A stretch of 64,000 nt of DNA, from contig WOVA01000004.1 of the NCBI GenBank assembly GCA_009773155.1, forward strand, positions 1 to 64,000, given 5' to 3'. Positions within the stretch are counted from its first letter, which is position 1; every line of letters starts with the position of its first letter. Of this stretch, positions 1 to 10,090 are shown piece after piece. Position numbers and translations under genes: made by a program. Under the pieces are notes generated by a model. That model made no database searches. It worked only from the letters and a program-made list of their open reading frames with translations, and was not told the DNA's origin. This stretch comes from Elusimicrobiota bacterium. GTDB taxonomy: Bacteria > Elusimicrobiota > Elusimicrobia > Elusimicrobiales > UBA9959.

Positions 1-3000
1 TACGCGGTAACTCGCGCCGCTGGTCCAGCTGGAATTCTGTATGTTATAGGTCCAGGCCGCCGAGCTCTGGTATATCGTAGTCTGGGGCGGCACCCAGGGG
101 GCGCTGCCCTCCACGCCCGTCACCCAGGGCGGGCCCTGCGACGGATCATAGTACCTGCCCTGGGAAACATTATAGATGGTGAAGCGTACCGCAGCGACGC
201 GCGTATTATCGGCCGCGGTGCCTGAGATATCCGGCAGACTGTTATAGGCCGCGGCCATGGGAACCAGAATCCTGGTTACCGGCCGCTGGTTCAGGAAATC
301 CCTGGTGGAATAGACCACGGAATAGTTACCGGCATAGTCCAGCGCCCTGGCGTTCACGGTGTAGGTGGTCTTTTCAACAAGCAGCGCCGGTGAGACCGTA
401 TAGTACCAGGAGGCCGGCCCCAGCTTGGTGGAATATATCCAGGTCTCGGGAGCGGTGGTCCAGGCCGAGCCGGTCCAGTAGCGGGTATCAGCGCCGGTAC
501 CTGTGGATATTCTCACCTCCGTCCTGTTATGGCCGGCCAGATCGGCATTGGCTGTGCCGCGTATATCAGTGGCCAGGTCCAGCCCAAGTTCAGTAGGCGT
601 GGTTATAGCCACCGAGGGCGGCGTATTATCCACTATAAACCGCCGCGCCGGGTATGGGGCCGGCTCCCAGCTGCCGTCGCCGGTGTCGTCGGACAACCGC
701 GAATTGTCCATACTGCGCGCTTCCACAAGGTATTCCCTGTCTACGGCCGGCCAGGCAATACTGGTAGTATAATCCCAGTTCCAGACAGGGCCGGTGCCGC
801 TCATGGCGGCGCCGCGCCAGGCAATAGTTTCGGCCGCCGTGCCGGAGCTGAAAGCCGTGCCGGTCCAGTACCAGGTATCGCCCGAGAGCAGATAAGACAG
901 CCTTATCTGCGCCGCGGACACCCCGGCCGGCAGAGCGGCCGGATTGTCCACGGCCGTGCCGCGCAGTTGATTATACGGGAACTGGCCCACCTCGGACGGC
1001 TTGTACCTGCCGCTGACGCCGTCCGCATTATCCAGCGGATTGACAATGGAAGAAGTGGGCGGATTCTTGTCTATCTTTATCACCATTGAGGAGACGCCGA
1101 CTGTGAACGCATCCTGGATATTACCGGCGACGTCCGCCGCGCGCGAGAGCAGCAGATGGCGGTAGCCGCTCTCAAAACTGGCGTCAAGCCCGGCCGGGGC
1201 ATAAATCCAGGAGGTGGCGTCCGGCGAAAGAAAGCCGTTGGCTCCGCTTACCGTTATCCAGTTCGGATTGGTCTGCGTCAGCGTGAATCCCGCTCCGTCA
1301 TACCAGACCAGCGTGGCGCCGGCCCATTTCTGTATTGCCACCTGCACGGCGTTGTTGCGATGATTGTCGGCGGCCGTGCCGGAAATAGCCGGCAGGGAGC
1401 GCATACCGGAGTTATCGGCGTCCACGGGTATGAGGAGGCGCGCCGTCGGACTGGAGCGGTCCATGGTGAAATTCTTTTCAGCGGCGAAGCCCAGATTGCC
1501 GGCTTTATCCACGGCAAAAAACTGCGCGACATAGCTTTTGTCGGTTTCAAAAGCCGCGCCGGTGGAGAAGAAACCGGTAGTGTATTTGTAAAGGCCCGCG
1601 TCCAATATGGGAAGCAGGTCCGTATCCGCGCCGCTCAGGGCGGTGAATGTGGAGGTTTTCCAGTTCCAGTACTGCGTGTTCTCAGAGCGCTTGACGCGGA
1701 AATAAACGCTCTGCACCGCGCCGGGGGCTTGATCATAAGCGGTGCCCTGCAGTTCCGGCAGGGCTTTGACATAAAGCGCCGAAGGTACGCTTATGGCCGC
1801 AACCGGCGCGGCGGAGTCTATCACAAACTCCCGGCCCAGGCCGGGGGATTCTTCGGTAGCGCCTATGGCTTTTGAACGCACGCGGTACTTTCGGTTACCG
1901 TTCCAACTGCCGGATGGGATTGACCATTGCCAGTTGGGAGTGCTGTAGATATTGACCCCGACATAGCCGGTGAAAGCAGCCGTTGAGACCCAGCCGGCGC
2001 CGTTCCAGGCCAGATCGTCATTGCCGGTCCCTTCCGTCAGGTCCGGCCCGTAGTCCACCACCCGCACCTGCACCGTGCTGGCATAAACCGCCGTGCCGCT
2101 TATGGTCGGCGCCGGCGAGGGCCGCCAATGCGGAACAGTATCGTCCGGATTTGTTATCCCGGAAACGGGGCTCGGCGTGCGCAATATGAACTCTATATGC
2201 GGGCCGGCGGCCGGGGTAGGGGGTTTGGCTACTTCATTGGCGGCCTGGTCCACGCCTTTGGCAAAGATCCGGTAGGTTATACCGTCGGTTGAGGTGACCC
2301 AGGTGGGGCTGGATGCCCCTGTGGCCTCCCAGCGGTTGCCCGACAATAGCGTCGCCTCGTAGAAAATCTCCGAGGCGGAATTCCAGGCTCCGGCTGTCCT
2401 GTTCCAGTAATTGCCGTTACAGATGCCGCTGGCGCAGAAATATGAAACCAGCACCTTGTCCAGCGCGCCGGGCGCGGCGTCGGAAGCCGAGCCGGAGATA
2501 ACCGTCAGTTCCTCCTGCAGATTAGAGCCGTGGGCGGGATAGGTGACTGTTGAAGTCGGCGCCGTGAAATCCGCTTTGATGTTGGTGACGGTGCTGAAAT
2601 TAAGTATGAAATTGCCGGCCCTGTCCCGCAGATTCATGTTTATATCGTAAGTTTCGCCGCTCTGCCACGGGGTAGTGCCCAGCTGCCACCAGGTGGCGCC
2701 GGGGCTGAGCGTGCCCTGGGGCGGGATACTATTCCACACCTGCGGGGCGTCCTGTAATGTCCAGGACGAGTCCGAAACCCGCCAGTAATGTCCGGCTTTG
2801 GGGCCGCTTGCCTGTCTCACCCTTACGTATACATCGCTCACTATGCCGTTGGGCGCATCAAAAGCCGTACCGGCTATCCTGCCGCTTTGGCTGATATAAC
2901 CGTCGTTGATCGGATAGGTTATGGTGCCGGTAGGCCTTGAGATATCGTAAACGAATTCCGCGTCCCTGATTGTGCCCGCGTTGCCCGCGCCATTGCCTTC

Positions 3001-6000
3001 CTGGTTGGTGGCCAGGTCGCGAGCTCTTGAGACTATCCTGTACCGATGGCCGTCTGTCCATGTAAGCGGGGTATCATAAATACTATTCCAGGACCAATTA
3101 CTTCCGCCTATAACTGCAAAAAGCCATTTATCGGCATCAATATCGGTCCAGTCTATGCCGTTCCACCAGGTGGTCCCGCGCGTGAGATTCTGCACATATA
3201 TCCTGACCTCGCTAACGCCTGACCCCGCGGCAGGGTCTATGAACGAGCCGTTTATATTGCCGGTGGAGAGGGCCGTGTAATGGGTGCCCTCTACCGGGGA
3301 GATCACGGTGGATTCGGGGTTGGTATTATCGAATTTGAAAGTGACCGTAGAATACACCGACTGGAAATTATCCACGGAATCCCTTGAGCGCGATTCCAGC
3401 CGGTAGGTGTAGCCCGAGCTCCAGGGGAAAGCCGCGGTGTTCAGCGTGAAAGTTCCGCTGGACTGGTTGGGTGAATAATTGAAAGCCGCCGTGGACCAGT
3501 ATAGTTCCGGGTTGGCGGTGGTCTCCCACTGGGCGGTGACGGCGTTCCAGTAGACGTCTCCGACCGCCCTGTATATCCTTATTTTAGCGGCCTGGAACGG
3601 ATCGGCCGTGTACATCTTCCTGTTGTCGGAGGCCGTGCCGGTAATGGAAGCCACCGCGTTCCAGGGCTGGGCCGTGGGGAAGGTTATGACGGAGTCCGGG
3701 TTGGTTTTGTCTATGTAGAAGACCACGGCGGACGAAGCCGCGCCCTGGTTCTGGCCGCTCGCGGTATTGTCTTTGGCGCGCGCGGCGGCCGTATAGGTGT
3801 ATGTGGTATGCCAGATATCGCTGAAGTCATAATACCAGTTCACGCTTCTGGCGGTATAGGTGGAAACAGCCGTGAACCACTGCGCCGACCCGGCGCTCCA
3901 GCCATTGGCCGGATCCCAATACCAGTTATCATTGTCCCGCCGTACCGACAATTCCACGTTGTTTATATTTGTGTAGAGGTCCGTGGAATTGCCGCTGATC
4001 TGCGCCAGAGTTTTATAAACCCCCGTATTGACCGGGAATGAAACGGCAGAGGCCGGCCCGGTGATGTCGTATCTGAAAGTTTTTGAATTATCCGTTCCGG
4101 CGTCGGTATATTTGACTATAGCCGGCAGGTTTTCTATATTGGCGGCCTTATCGGTGGCGCGGGTCCGTATATTATAGACCTTCCCATCCTCCCAGGCGGG
4201 CAGATTGGAATAGGTCCAGGTATAAGTGGAGGGCATGGTCGCCGCGTTGAAATATTCGCCGGTTATCCAGGTGCCGGAGGTGGTCCACCAGCGCCAGTAA
4301 TAGGTAGTGGGCTGGTTGAGATCGGCCAGGGAGATATCTATCTTGTCCGCGCCGGAAAGATTATCGCCCATTGTTCCGCTTAACTGCGCCAGGCTGTTAT
4401 ATGTGACGCCGTGCGCCGGGGCCGTTATCCTTGAGGTCGGAGCGGTCTGGTCGAAAATCACGATAATGCCGTCGTCCCCGGCCGCCGCCGGATTCTCTAT
4501 GCGCGAGGCCGTGTCATAGGCCGCCCTGGTCCTGATGCGGTAGATCTTGTTGTTGGTCCAAGTGAAGCCCACGGTGTAGGTGGCGGGGTAGATCGCGTAA
4601 TTGGGATAAGACGACGTGTCGGCGGCGCCTATCGCCGCGTCCGCCCAGTCCTGTACCACCGTGGCGTCGGTAATATTTTCCACCCTCACCCTGGCCCAGG
4701 TCGGGTTGGTATTACCGCCCCAGCTCAGCTTCATGTTTATCGCGGCCAGGGCGGAAAGATAGGCGCCGTGAGCGGGGCCGGTTACAAAGGAATACGGCCA
4801 CTCGCCTCTCCGCATACCGATAGTCCTGCCGGCGCCGGCGGTCTCGGTCTTTGCGGCGGTTTTGGCGCGGGACCTTATCCGGCCCCTGAAATCCTGCGAT
4901 CCATCCCTGAATTCCGGCGGTATGGCCGACCCCGAACAGGTGAAATACTCCTTGCCGGAGCAGATATTGTTCCAGGAGCCGGTATTGCCGGCGTCCCAGA
5001 TGCCGTTATTCCAGGTCCGGTTATTGACTTCGTCAAAAATGTTGATGGCCACCTCGGTTATGGGCACGCCCGCCCAGGCCTCGCCGTGGACAAAATCCAG
5101 CCTGTCCGTGAAGGAGGTATCGTCGCCGGACACAAAGTCCCTCAGGTCCAGCAGCTTGGACTGCGGGGAGCTGGGGTCGTACTTGAAAGTTGAAGTGGCG
5201 CGGACCACATCATGATTAAGGGCTTTATCCCTCGCCCTTGAGATCACCCTGTACCAGTTCCCGCTTGTCAGAATTGACGGCGGAGTGAAACCCCAGCTCC
5301 AGGTACCGGTACCGATGGCGCTCGTCCAGCCGGCCGTCACCCAGTTATTGGCCGTGGCGGTCCAGGAAGAACCGGTCCACCAGAAATAATCCGCGTCATT
5401 AAGCGTGCCCCTGTCTATTATCAGCAGTTGTGTTATATCCAGCCCGGCGCCGGGATAGGGGTCTTGTGCCCTGCCGTCCAGATATTGCCATTTGCTTATC
5501 TCGGAATTGTTCGTCGGATTGAGTATGGCCGAGGTCGGGAGTTGCACGTCATACTCAAAGTAATTCTCCGCGGACGGAACCTGCTGATTATTGGCCACGT
5601 CTCTGGCCCGTACCTGCACTTTGAACCTGTGACCGGAACCGCCATTTGAGAGCAGTGAAAAATTCGGGGTGGGGTAGGTCCAGGCCCTGTTTAAGTCCCC
5701 CGCGCCGCCGGTCAACGAGACCGGCAGCCACATCGCCGTGGCGTTATTCTGCCAGCCGGTGCCGTTCCAGTAAGTGGTGGGCCATTGCAGCGTCCCGGCG
5801 GGGCCCAGCGCCCGCACCCAGACCTCCACGCCGCCGTTGGGGATGCCGCTCTTATCGTCGGAAGAAGTGCCCTGTATGGAGGCTATGGCATTACTCAGGC
5901 TGTTGTAAGCCTTATTATTCTCCGGCAGGGTCACGGCGCTCGCCGGGGCCTGGATGTCTATGGTGAAGGTTATGGTGGTAATATTCGCCTGCCATCTGCC

Positions 6001-9000
6001 CACATCGTCGCGGGACCGCGCGCTCAACTGATAATCCGCCGATACCCAGTTCACGCCGCTGTAGCTGAAATTGGTGGTATTGCCCGTGAGATTCTGCAGG
6101 TTCTGGGAACTGAACCAGATAGCATAGCCCGGATTGTCCTGCCAGAAAGAGCCGTTCCAGTATTTATTGCCGGAAGTATCCCTTAAACACAACTCCACTC
6201 TATCAAGCCCCTGGTTATCGGAGGCCGTGCCGTAGATATTCCAGGAACCGGCGCCGTAGATCCCGGCATTGACCGGCGAGGTGGCCACGGCCACCGGGGC
6301 CTCAAGATCTATGGTGAAGCGTATCCGCGGAGTGTCCGGGTTATAAAGGGATTTATTCTCCTGGTTGAGCGCCCTATCCTGCGCGCGGCTGCGCAGTTCA
6401 TATGTGTAGTTGTTTATCCAGCCGGTGGACGGGGTTATGGTCCAGTTATGCTCCCAGCGGCCGGCCGGGCCGTTAAGCGCGCCCGCGTCCAGGTTCACCG
6501 CAAGCGGGGTCATCACGCCCCAGCCGGAGCCGGTGAAATACTGGCCGAGTTGTGTATTATAGACGGACAGTTCGGTCTTATTGAGGGAAGTGCCCACCGG
6601 GTTGAAATGCGAGGTATCCCAGGCTGTGCCGGAGATGGTAGTAAGCCCGGCCAGCACCGCGCCGTCGGCTATGCCTGTGATCGTGGAGGTGGGCCGGTCC
6701 AAATCATACCAGAAGCGCTGGGTGGCGCTGTAGCCCACATTGGCCGTCGGCACCGAGGAATCCGTGCCCTTGACATAAAGTTCGTACTTCCTGCCGCTCA
6801 CCCAGGCGCCGGATGAAACTTTCAGCCGCCAGAACCCGGCGGCGTAGATCTCGGCCGTGTTCCACACCGCCGTATCCTGCCAGGACTTCGTTGTCTCGTT
6901 CCAGTAGGTGGTTCCCCGTTGCAGGTCCTGCAGCCGCACCTCTACCAGCGCGGCGTCCGTGTCAACCGTGCCCTGCGCCGTGGTCTGCGGCCCCAGCGGC
7001 GCGGTTATATAACCCAGCGCGGCCGGGTCCGTTACCACCGGTACGGGTGCCTGCAAATCATAGGTGAAGATGGTTGTGGAAATATCGGTTTCAAACCGCA
7101 GGTAGTCCTTTGCCTGCACATTTACCTGGTATTCGGTGGACGGATTGCCGGTCCAGGTGAAAGCGTCGGTAAAACCCCAGTTTGTCGTGCGCAGCGCCAG
7201 GTTCGTACCCAGGGTTATCCAGGCATTGGTGGCGTAATCTATGTTAAAAGCATCTGCGGCGGCGTTCCAGTATTTACTGTCCGTATTGCGCCTGAGCCGC
7301 ACGCTGAGCGAGTCAATCCTCACATTATCGTAGGCTGTGCCGTACAGGCCGGTGAGGCTGGAATACCGCACCCCGGCGGCCGGCATAGTGCTGCGGGACA
7401 CAGGCGCGCTTATATCCCACCAGAAAGTTACGGTTGTTCTGCTGATCTCATAATTCGGGGCGGCGCTGCCGTCTGCATTCACTACTCTGTCAGCCGCCAC
7501 CGAGGTTATGTAATAGGTAACGCTGTCGGTCATGTCGCCGGCCGTGGGCAGCATGGTATTGCGCTCCCAGGTTACCGGCGTGCCGCCGAGCGGTGAAACT
7601 ATACTGGGGTCCGGCCAGGAGCCGGGGTCGGCGGGAACGGGCCCCGCCGTCCAGGCGCCCGTCCAGTAGGCATTATCCGAATTGCGCCAGAGCGCCCATT
7701 TGACATTGTTCACGCCGCCCTGCGAATTATCCGAGGCCGTGCCGCTTATGGCGGACGGGGCGGTAGCAAGGACTGAATTATTGGCCGGAACCTGGGTAAG
7801 CGAATCGGGCTGTTCCGGCGGGCCGACGGTGTAGATGTCATAGTAAAAGACGGCGGTGGACCAGTTGACCGAATAGTTCCTGGAGCTGTCCTGGTACCGC
7901 GCATAGATGGTGTACTTCATGTTATGCGTCAGCGTGGGCATGGCGTGAAACCATGATATTGTACCGGCGCTATGCGCGGCCGGGCCGGTGGAGCGCCAAT
8001 TGGCATAACTGTATTCATCGCCGGCATTATAAGCGCTCCAGTCATTGAGGCCGGGGCCGATCCACCGCCGATTGGTGAGCCCCTCCTCCCTTATGAACAG
8101 CTCTATGCCGAGTGAATTGCCCCTGACGAAATAATTATCGGCGGCCGTGCCTTCAATGAACGAGATGCTCTTTCTCCAGCGGTTGTTTACCGGCTGCAAT
8201 ATCGCGCCTGTCGGCGGCACGGTGTCCTGGATATAACGCATTGACATGTCGGCATTATTGGCTGTAATGCCCCAGGTGGTTCCGCCATTGGTAGACTGCT
8301 GCATATAGGCATCGTTGCCCAGATATGTAACCGCGCCCCTGTTTACGGTGTCAAAGGCGGAAATTACTTCGGTATCATAATAGCGCGCATAATAATAGTT
8401 ACTGGTATCAGTGCCTGCGCCGTCGGTCGGCTTGAGTATGACGGCGTATGTCTTGCCGGCCTGGAACATTATGCCCGGGATATTTCTGCCGAACCAGTCA
8501 TAACTACCGGCCGTGGGAATATCGGCCGGTATCAGGAAGGTCCCGGAGTCTATCATGGCGGCCGTCGCAGTGAAAGTATCCTCCCATATCTCATAAAGAA
8601 GATTGGTGGAAGGTGCGCCTGCCTTGGTCATAAGAAATTCAAGCCGCGTGACTATAATATTGGCGCCGGAATTATTGGTATACGCCATGGCCTTGACGAC
8701 ATCGTCGCCGGTCCCGCCTGTTCCGCTGGCATGTATGCCGGCGGCAGAACTGGCGCCGTATGTAGTGCGGTAAGAATTTCCGTATAGGCTGCCGTCGCTG
8801 TATTGCAGGGCGTAGACCAGATGATTGTTTGACTGCCACCAGCCGGCCGGTGTGCCGTCGCTATCGCGCACAAACACCCTGTAACTTGTGTCGCTTATAC
8901 CGCGGTTAAAATCTACGACGGTATTCGCAGGCGGGATGCTCAACGGAAAATTAGAAGTATTAGCACTGGACTGCAGCCAGATTTTTATCCAGTACTGACT

Positions 9001-9450
9001 GCCCTTGACCACGCCGGTGGAAAGATTGAAATTCCAGAACCTGCTGGCACCGACATTGGCCGAAGCGGAAGACAGCCAGATATTCCCGACATCATCGGGG
9101 TTTGTGGCGCTCGCCGCCAGATAAAGGCCGACATTAAGCGTATAATTGGCGCCGCGGTTGCAATTGAGATGCAATTCACTCAACTGCCCGCCGGCCGGCG
9201 CCGTGAATAGCATGGCCACATAGTCATCGGTCTGGCCGAGTCCGCAGTTGCTAATGCCGACGCATGGCGACTGAGAATTGCCGGTGAATTCCGCCATCCC
9301 CCGCAATACATAATCCTGTCCCGCCACCTGCCCCGCCAGCATAAGGATTAAGGGGACGCTGCACAATATCTCAATAACCGGGCAAAAGCGGGCCAGAACG
9401 GCTTTTAATCCGCCTTTTTTACCGTTAATCTGGCCGCTGTCAGGTTTCAT
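1..9450 (-). CDS. Giant secreted Ig-like repeat protein (C-terminus outside window)
   Basis: One frame (codons starting at positions divisible by 3 on the minus strand) appears open from an ATG at 9450 to base 1, about 3,150 codons. I translated selected lines across it and saw no stop. The N-terminus carries lysines and arginines followed by a hydrophobic stretch (about residues 22-41), which fits a signal peptide ending near VAGQ. A lectin-like or jelly-roll-looking domain follows (about 42-200), rich in N, S, G and W. Then about 22 repeats of roughly 125-130 residues occur, each with a motif like SGTASDN and conserved Trp in YW-G--W segments. This is the look of bacterial Ig-like repeats of adhesins or surface-layer proteins. 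The first 34 codons and the start codon lie in repeat D1, so the N-terminus was supplied by a repeat. Function as adhesin or surface fibre is inferred; the anchor would be outside the window. Confidence 0.9.
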   Translation of the reverse strand, partial: MKPDSGQINGKKGGLKAVLARFCPVIEILCSVPLILMLAGQVAGQDYVLRGMAEFTGNSQSPCVGISNCGLGQTDDYVAMLFTAPAGGQLSELHLNCNRGANYTLNVGLYLAASATNPDDVGNIWLSSASANVGASRFWNFNLSTGVVKGSQYWIKIWLQSSANTSNFPLSIPPANTVVDFNRGISDTSYRVFVRDSDGTPAGWWQSNNHLVYALQYSDGSLYGNSYRTTYGASSAAGIHASGTGGTGDDVVKAMAYTNNSGANIIVTRLEFLMTKAGAPSTNLLYEIWEDTFTATAAMIDSGTFLIPADIPTAGSYDWFGRNIPGIMFQAGKTYAVILKPTDGAGTDTSNYYYARYYDTEVISAFDTVNRGAVTYLGNDAYMQQSTNGGTTWGITANNADMSMRYIQDTVPPTGAILQPVNNRWRKSISFIEGTAADNYFVRGNSLGIELFIREEGLTNRRWIGPGLNDWSAYNAGDEYSYANWRSTGPAAHSAGTISWFHAMPTLTHNMKYTIYARYQDSSRNYSVNWSTAVFYYDIYTVGPPEQPDSLTQVPANNSVLATAPSAISGTASDNSQGGVNNVKWALWRNSDNAYWTGAWTAGPVPADPGSWPDPSIVSPLGGTPVTWERNTMLPTAGDMTDSVTYYITSVAADRVVNADGSAAPNYEISRTTVTFWWDISAPVSRSTMPAAGVRYSSLTGLYGTAYDNVRIDSLSVRLRRNTDSKYWNAAADAFNIDYATNAWITLGTNLALRTTNWGFTDAFTWTGNPSTEYQVNVQAKDYLRFETDISTTIFTYDLQAPVPVVTDPAALGYITAPLGPQTTAQGTVDTDAALVEVRLQDLQRGTTYWNETTKSWQDTAVWNTAEIYAAGFWRLKVSSGAWVSGRKYELYVKGTDSSVPTANVGYSATQRFWYDLDRPTSTITGIADGAVLAGLTTISGTAWDTSHFNPVGTSLNKTELSVYNTQLGQYFTGSGWGVMTPLAVNLDAGALNGPAGRWEHNWTITPSTGWINNYTYELRSRAQDRALNQENKSLYNPDTPRIRFTIDLEAPVAVATSPVNAGIYGAGSWNIYGTASDNQGLDRVELCLRDTSGNKYWNGSFWQDNPGYAIWFSSQNLQNLTGNTTNFSYSGVNWVSADYQLSARSRDDVGRWQANITTITFTIDIQAPASAVTLPENNKAYNSLSNAIASIQGTSSDDKSGIPNGGVEVWVRALGPAGTLQWPTTYWNGTGWQNNATAMWLPVSLTGGAGDLNRAWTYPTPNFSLLSNGGSGHRFKVQVRARDVANNQQVPSAENYFEYDVQLPTSAILNPTNNSEISKWQYLDGRAQDPYPGAGLDITQLLIIDRGTLNDADYFWWTGSSWTATANNWVTAGWTSAIGTGTWSWGFTPPSILTSGNWYRVISRARDKALNHDVVRATSTFKYDPSSPQSKLLDLRDFVSGDDTSFTDRLDFVHGEAWAGVPITEVAINIFDEVNNRTWNNGIWDAGNTGSWNNICSGKEYFTCSGSAIPPEFRDGSQDFRGRIRSRAKTAAKTETAGAGRTIGMRRGEWPYSFVTGPAHGAYLSALAAINMKLSWGGNTNPTWARVRVENITDATVVQDWADAAIGAADTSSYPNYAIYPATYTVGFTWTNNKIYRIRTRAAYDTASRIENPAAAGDDGIIVIFDQTAPTSRITAPAHGVTYNSLAQLSGTMGDNLSGADKIDISLADLNQPTTYYWRWWTTSGTWITGEYFNAATMPSTYTWTYSNLPAWEDGKVYNIRTRATDKAANIENLPAIVKYTDAGTDNSKTFRYDITGPASAVSFPVNTGVYKTLAQISGNSTDLYTNINNVELSVRRDNDNWYWDPANGWSAGSAQWFTAVSTYTARSVNWYYDFSDIWHTTYTYTAAARAKDNTASGQNQGAASSAVVFYIDKTNPDSVITFPTAQPWNAVASITGTASDNRKMYTADPFQAAKIRIYRAVGDVYWNAVTAQWETTANPELYWSTAAFNYSPNQSSGTFTLNTAAFPWSSGYTYRLESRSRDSVDNFQSVYSTVTFKFDNTNPESTVISPVEGTHYTALSTGNINGSFIDPAAGSGVSEVRIYVQNLTRGTTWWNGIDWTDIDADKWLFAVIGGSNWSWNSIYDTPLTWTDGHRYRIVSRARDLATNQEGNGAGNAGTIRDAEFVYDISRPTGTITYPINDGYISQSGRIAGTAFDAPNGIVSDVYVRVRQASGPKAGHYWRVSDSSWTLQDAPQVWNSIPPQGTLSPGATWWQLGTTPWQSGETYDINMNLRDRAGNFILNFSTVTNIKADFTAPTSTVTYPAHGSNLQEELTVISGSASDAAPGALDKVLVSYFCASGICNGNYWNRTAGAWNSASEIFYEATLLSGNRWEATGASSPTWVTSTDGITYRIFAKGVDQAANEVAKPPTPAAGPHIEFILRTPSPVSGITNPDDTVPHWRPSPAPTISGTAVYASTVQVRVVDYGPDLTEGTGNDDLAWNGAGWVSTAAFTGYVGVNIYSTPNWQWSIPSGSWNGNRKYRVRSKAIGATEESPGLGREFVIDSAAPVAAISVPSALYVKALPELQGTAYDQAPGAVQSVYFRVKRSENTQYWNWKTSTFTALSGADTDLLPILDAGLYKYTTGFFSTGAAFETDKSYVAQFFAVDKAGNLGFAAEKNFTMDRSSPTARLLIPVDADNSGMRSLPAISGTAADNHRNNAVQVAIQKWAGATLVWYDGAGFTLTQTNPNWITVSGANGFLSPDATSWIYAPAGLDASFESGYRHLLLSRAADVAGNIQDAFTVGVSSMVIKIDKNPPTSSIVNPLDNADGVSGRYKPSEVGQFPYNQLRGTAVDNPAALPAGVSAAQIRLSYLLSGDTWYWTGTAFSSGTAAETIAWRGAAMSGTGPVWNWDYTTSIAWPAVDREYLVEARSMDNSRLSDDTGDGSWEPAPYPARRFIVDNTPPSVAITTPTELGLDLATDIRGTANADLAGHNRTEVRISTGTGADTRYWTGSAWTTAPETWIYSTKLGPASWYYTVSPALLVEKTTYTVNARALDYAGNYSVVYSTRDFLNQRPVTRILVPMAAAYNSLPDISGTAADNTRVAAVRFTIYNVSQGRYYDPSQGPPWVTGVEGSAPWVPPQTTIYQSSAAWTYNIQNSSWTSGASYRV
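9352..9450 (-). repeat. Repeat D1 (~99 bp), encodes start of the giant gene
   Basis: This is the most 3' copy of the D family on the minus strand. It begins with GGGGACGCT and ends at the CAT that is the start codon of the giant protein. It has the inverted arms GGCCAG/CTGGCC and AAAAGC/GCTTTT. Its frame reads MKPDSGQINGKKGGLKAV and continues without break into the host gene. Confidence 0.9.
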
Positions 9451-9505
9451 AATCACGAACCGCACGAATAAGACGAGAACAAAAAAGTCCGGCCATTTCA
9501 CCAGT

Positions 9506-9736
9506 TCATCCGCTCATTAATCCGGCAAACTCATCTACTGTCAATCCTGCCTGCCGGATTATAGCCCGCAAAGTTCCTTTCGCCAGTTCATTATGCATTG
9601 GAACCACAACTGTTTTTGTCATGCCTCCATCTATCTTTTGCGCAACCATATGACTTCCTCTTTGCCTGATCGGCCTGTATCCGGCTTTCTTTAGCAGTCT
9701 AACCACCTCTTTCCCTGAAAGAACAGGCAATCTCAC
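9506..9736 (-). CDS. hicA: HicA-type mRNA interferase toxin
   Basis: A 76-residue protein of the HicA (YcfA) family, a double-stranded-RNA-binding-fold RNase that cleaves mRNA. The opening LSGKEVVRLLKKAGY and the RQRGSHM segment with the catalytic histidine (about residue 29) are typical, as is the C-terminal KGTLRAIIRQAGLTVDEF. Its start overlaps the end of the upstream HicB by 4 nt (ATGA), indicating translational coupling. The antitoxin-first order is known for many HicBA pairs. Repeat D1 lies 56 bp beyond its stop. Confidence 0.93.
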   Translation of the reverse strand: MRLPVLSGKEVVRLLKKAGYRPIRQRGSHMVAQKIDGGMTKTVVVPMHNELAKGTLRAIIRQAGLTVDEFAGLMSG

Positions 9737-9954
9737 GCACTTACCTCTATGGTTGTGATCAATGGCGCCACAGGGGATAACCTCTCTGATATTTCATCTT
9801 TGGATGCGGATTTCAGAAAAAGTTCAATTGCCTCTTTCAGATTTTCTATGGCTTCTTCTGTTGTGTTTCCCTGGCTCACCACATCCAGTTCGGGACACAA
9901 GGCTACATACCACTTGCCCTCTTTTTCCAGAATTGCCGAGAATTTGTAAACCAT
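9733..9954 (-). CDS. hicB: HicB-type antitoxin
   Basis: A 73-residue protein with the HicB partial RNase-H fold: KFSAILEKEGKWYVALCPELDVVSQG, then TTEEAIENLKEAIELFL. It neutralises the HicA encoded just downstream. No separate DNA-binding domain (Arc or HTH) is visible, so autoregulation may depend on a partner. The start ATG lies just after the end of a broken nucleotidyltransferase gene. Confidence 0.93.
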   Translation of the reverse strand: MVYKFSAILEKEGKWYVALCPELDVVSQGNTTEEAIENLKEAIELFLKSASKDEISERLSPVAPLITTIEVSA

Positions 9955-9963
9955 AGTTTTTAC

Positions 9964-10089
9964 TTACCTCCAAAGTCTGTCAAACTCCACAACCAGATCA
10001 ACATCGCTGTCTTTCTTCGCCGTTCCGGCCGCAAAGGAGCCGAAAAGCGCCACTTGCCTGACACTGAACTACTCATGCAGATAGCCCAT
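9964..10089 (-). pseudogene. Remnant of an MNT-type nucleotidyltransferase antitoxin
   Basis: Read on the minus strand, the sequence gives an ATG, a TAG after six codons, and then VRQVALFGSFAAGTAKKDSD followed by VDLVVEF before a stop at 9964. The GSFAAG...DSDVDL pattern is the catalytic core of minimal nucleotidyltransferases (MNT antitoxins of HEPN/MNT pairs). Only the core survives, with an in-frame stop and no C-terminal part. It is a fragment left between the VapBC and HicBA modules. Confidence 0.75.
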
Positions 10090-10090
10090 A

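Noticed and set aside
390..7596. Several plus-strand frames of 60-240 codons in the first 7.6 kb
   Set aside because: They are antisense shadows of the giant minus-strand gene, whose frame I checked by translating lines across the region.
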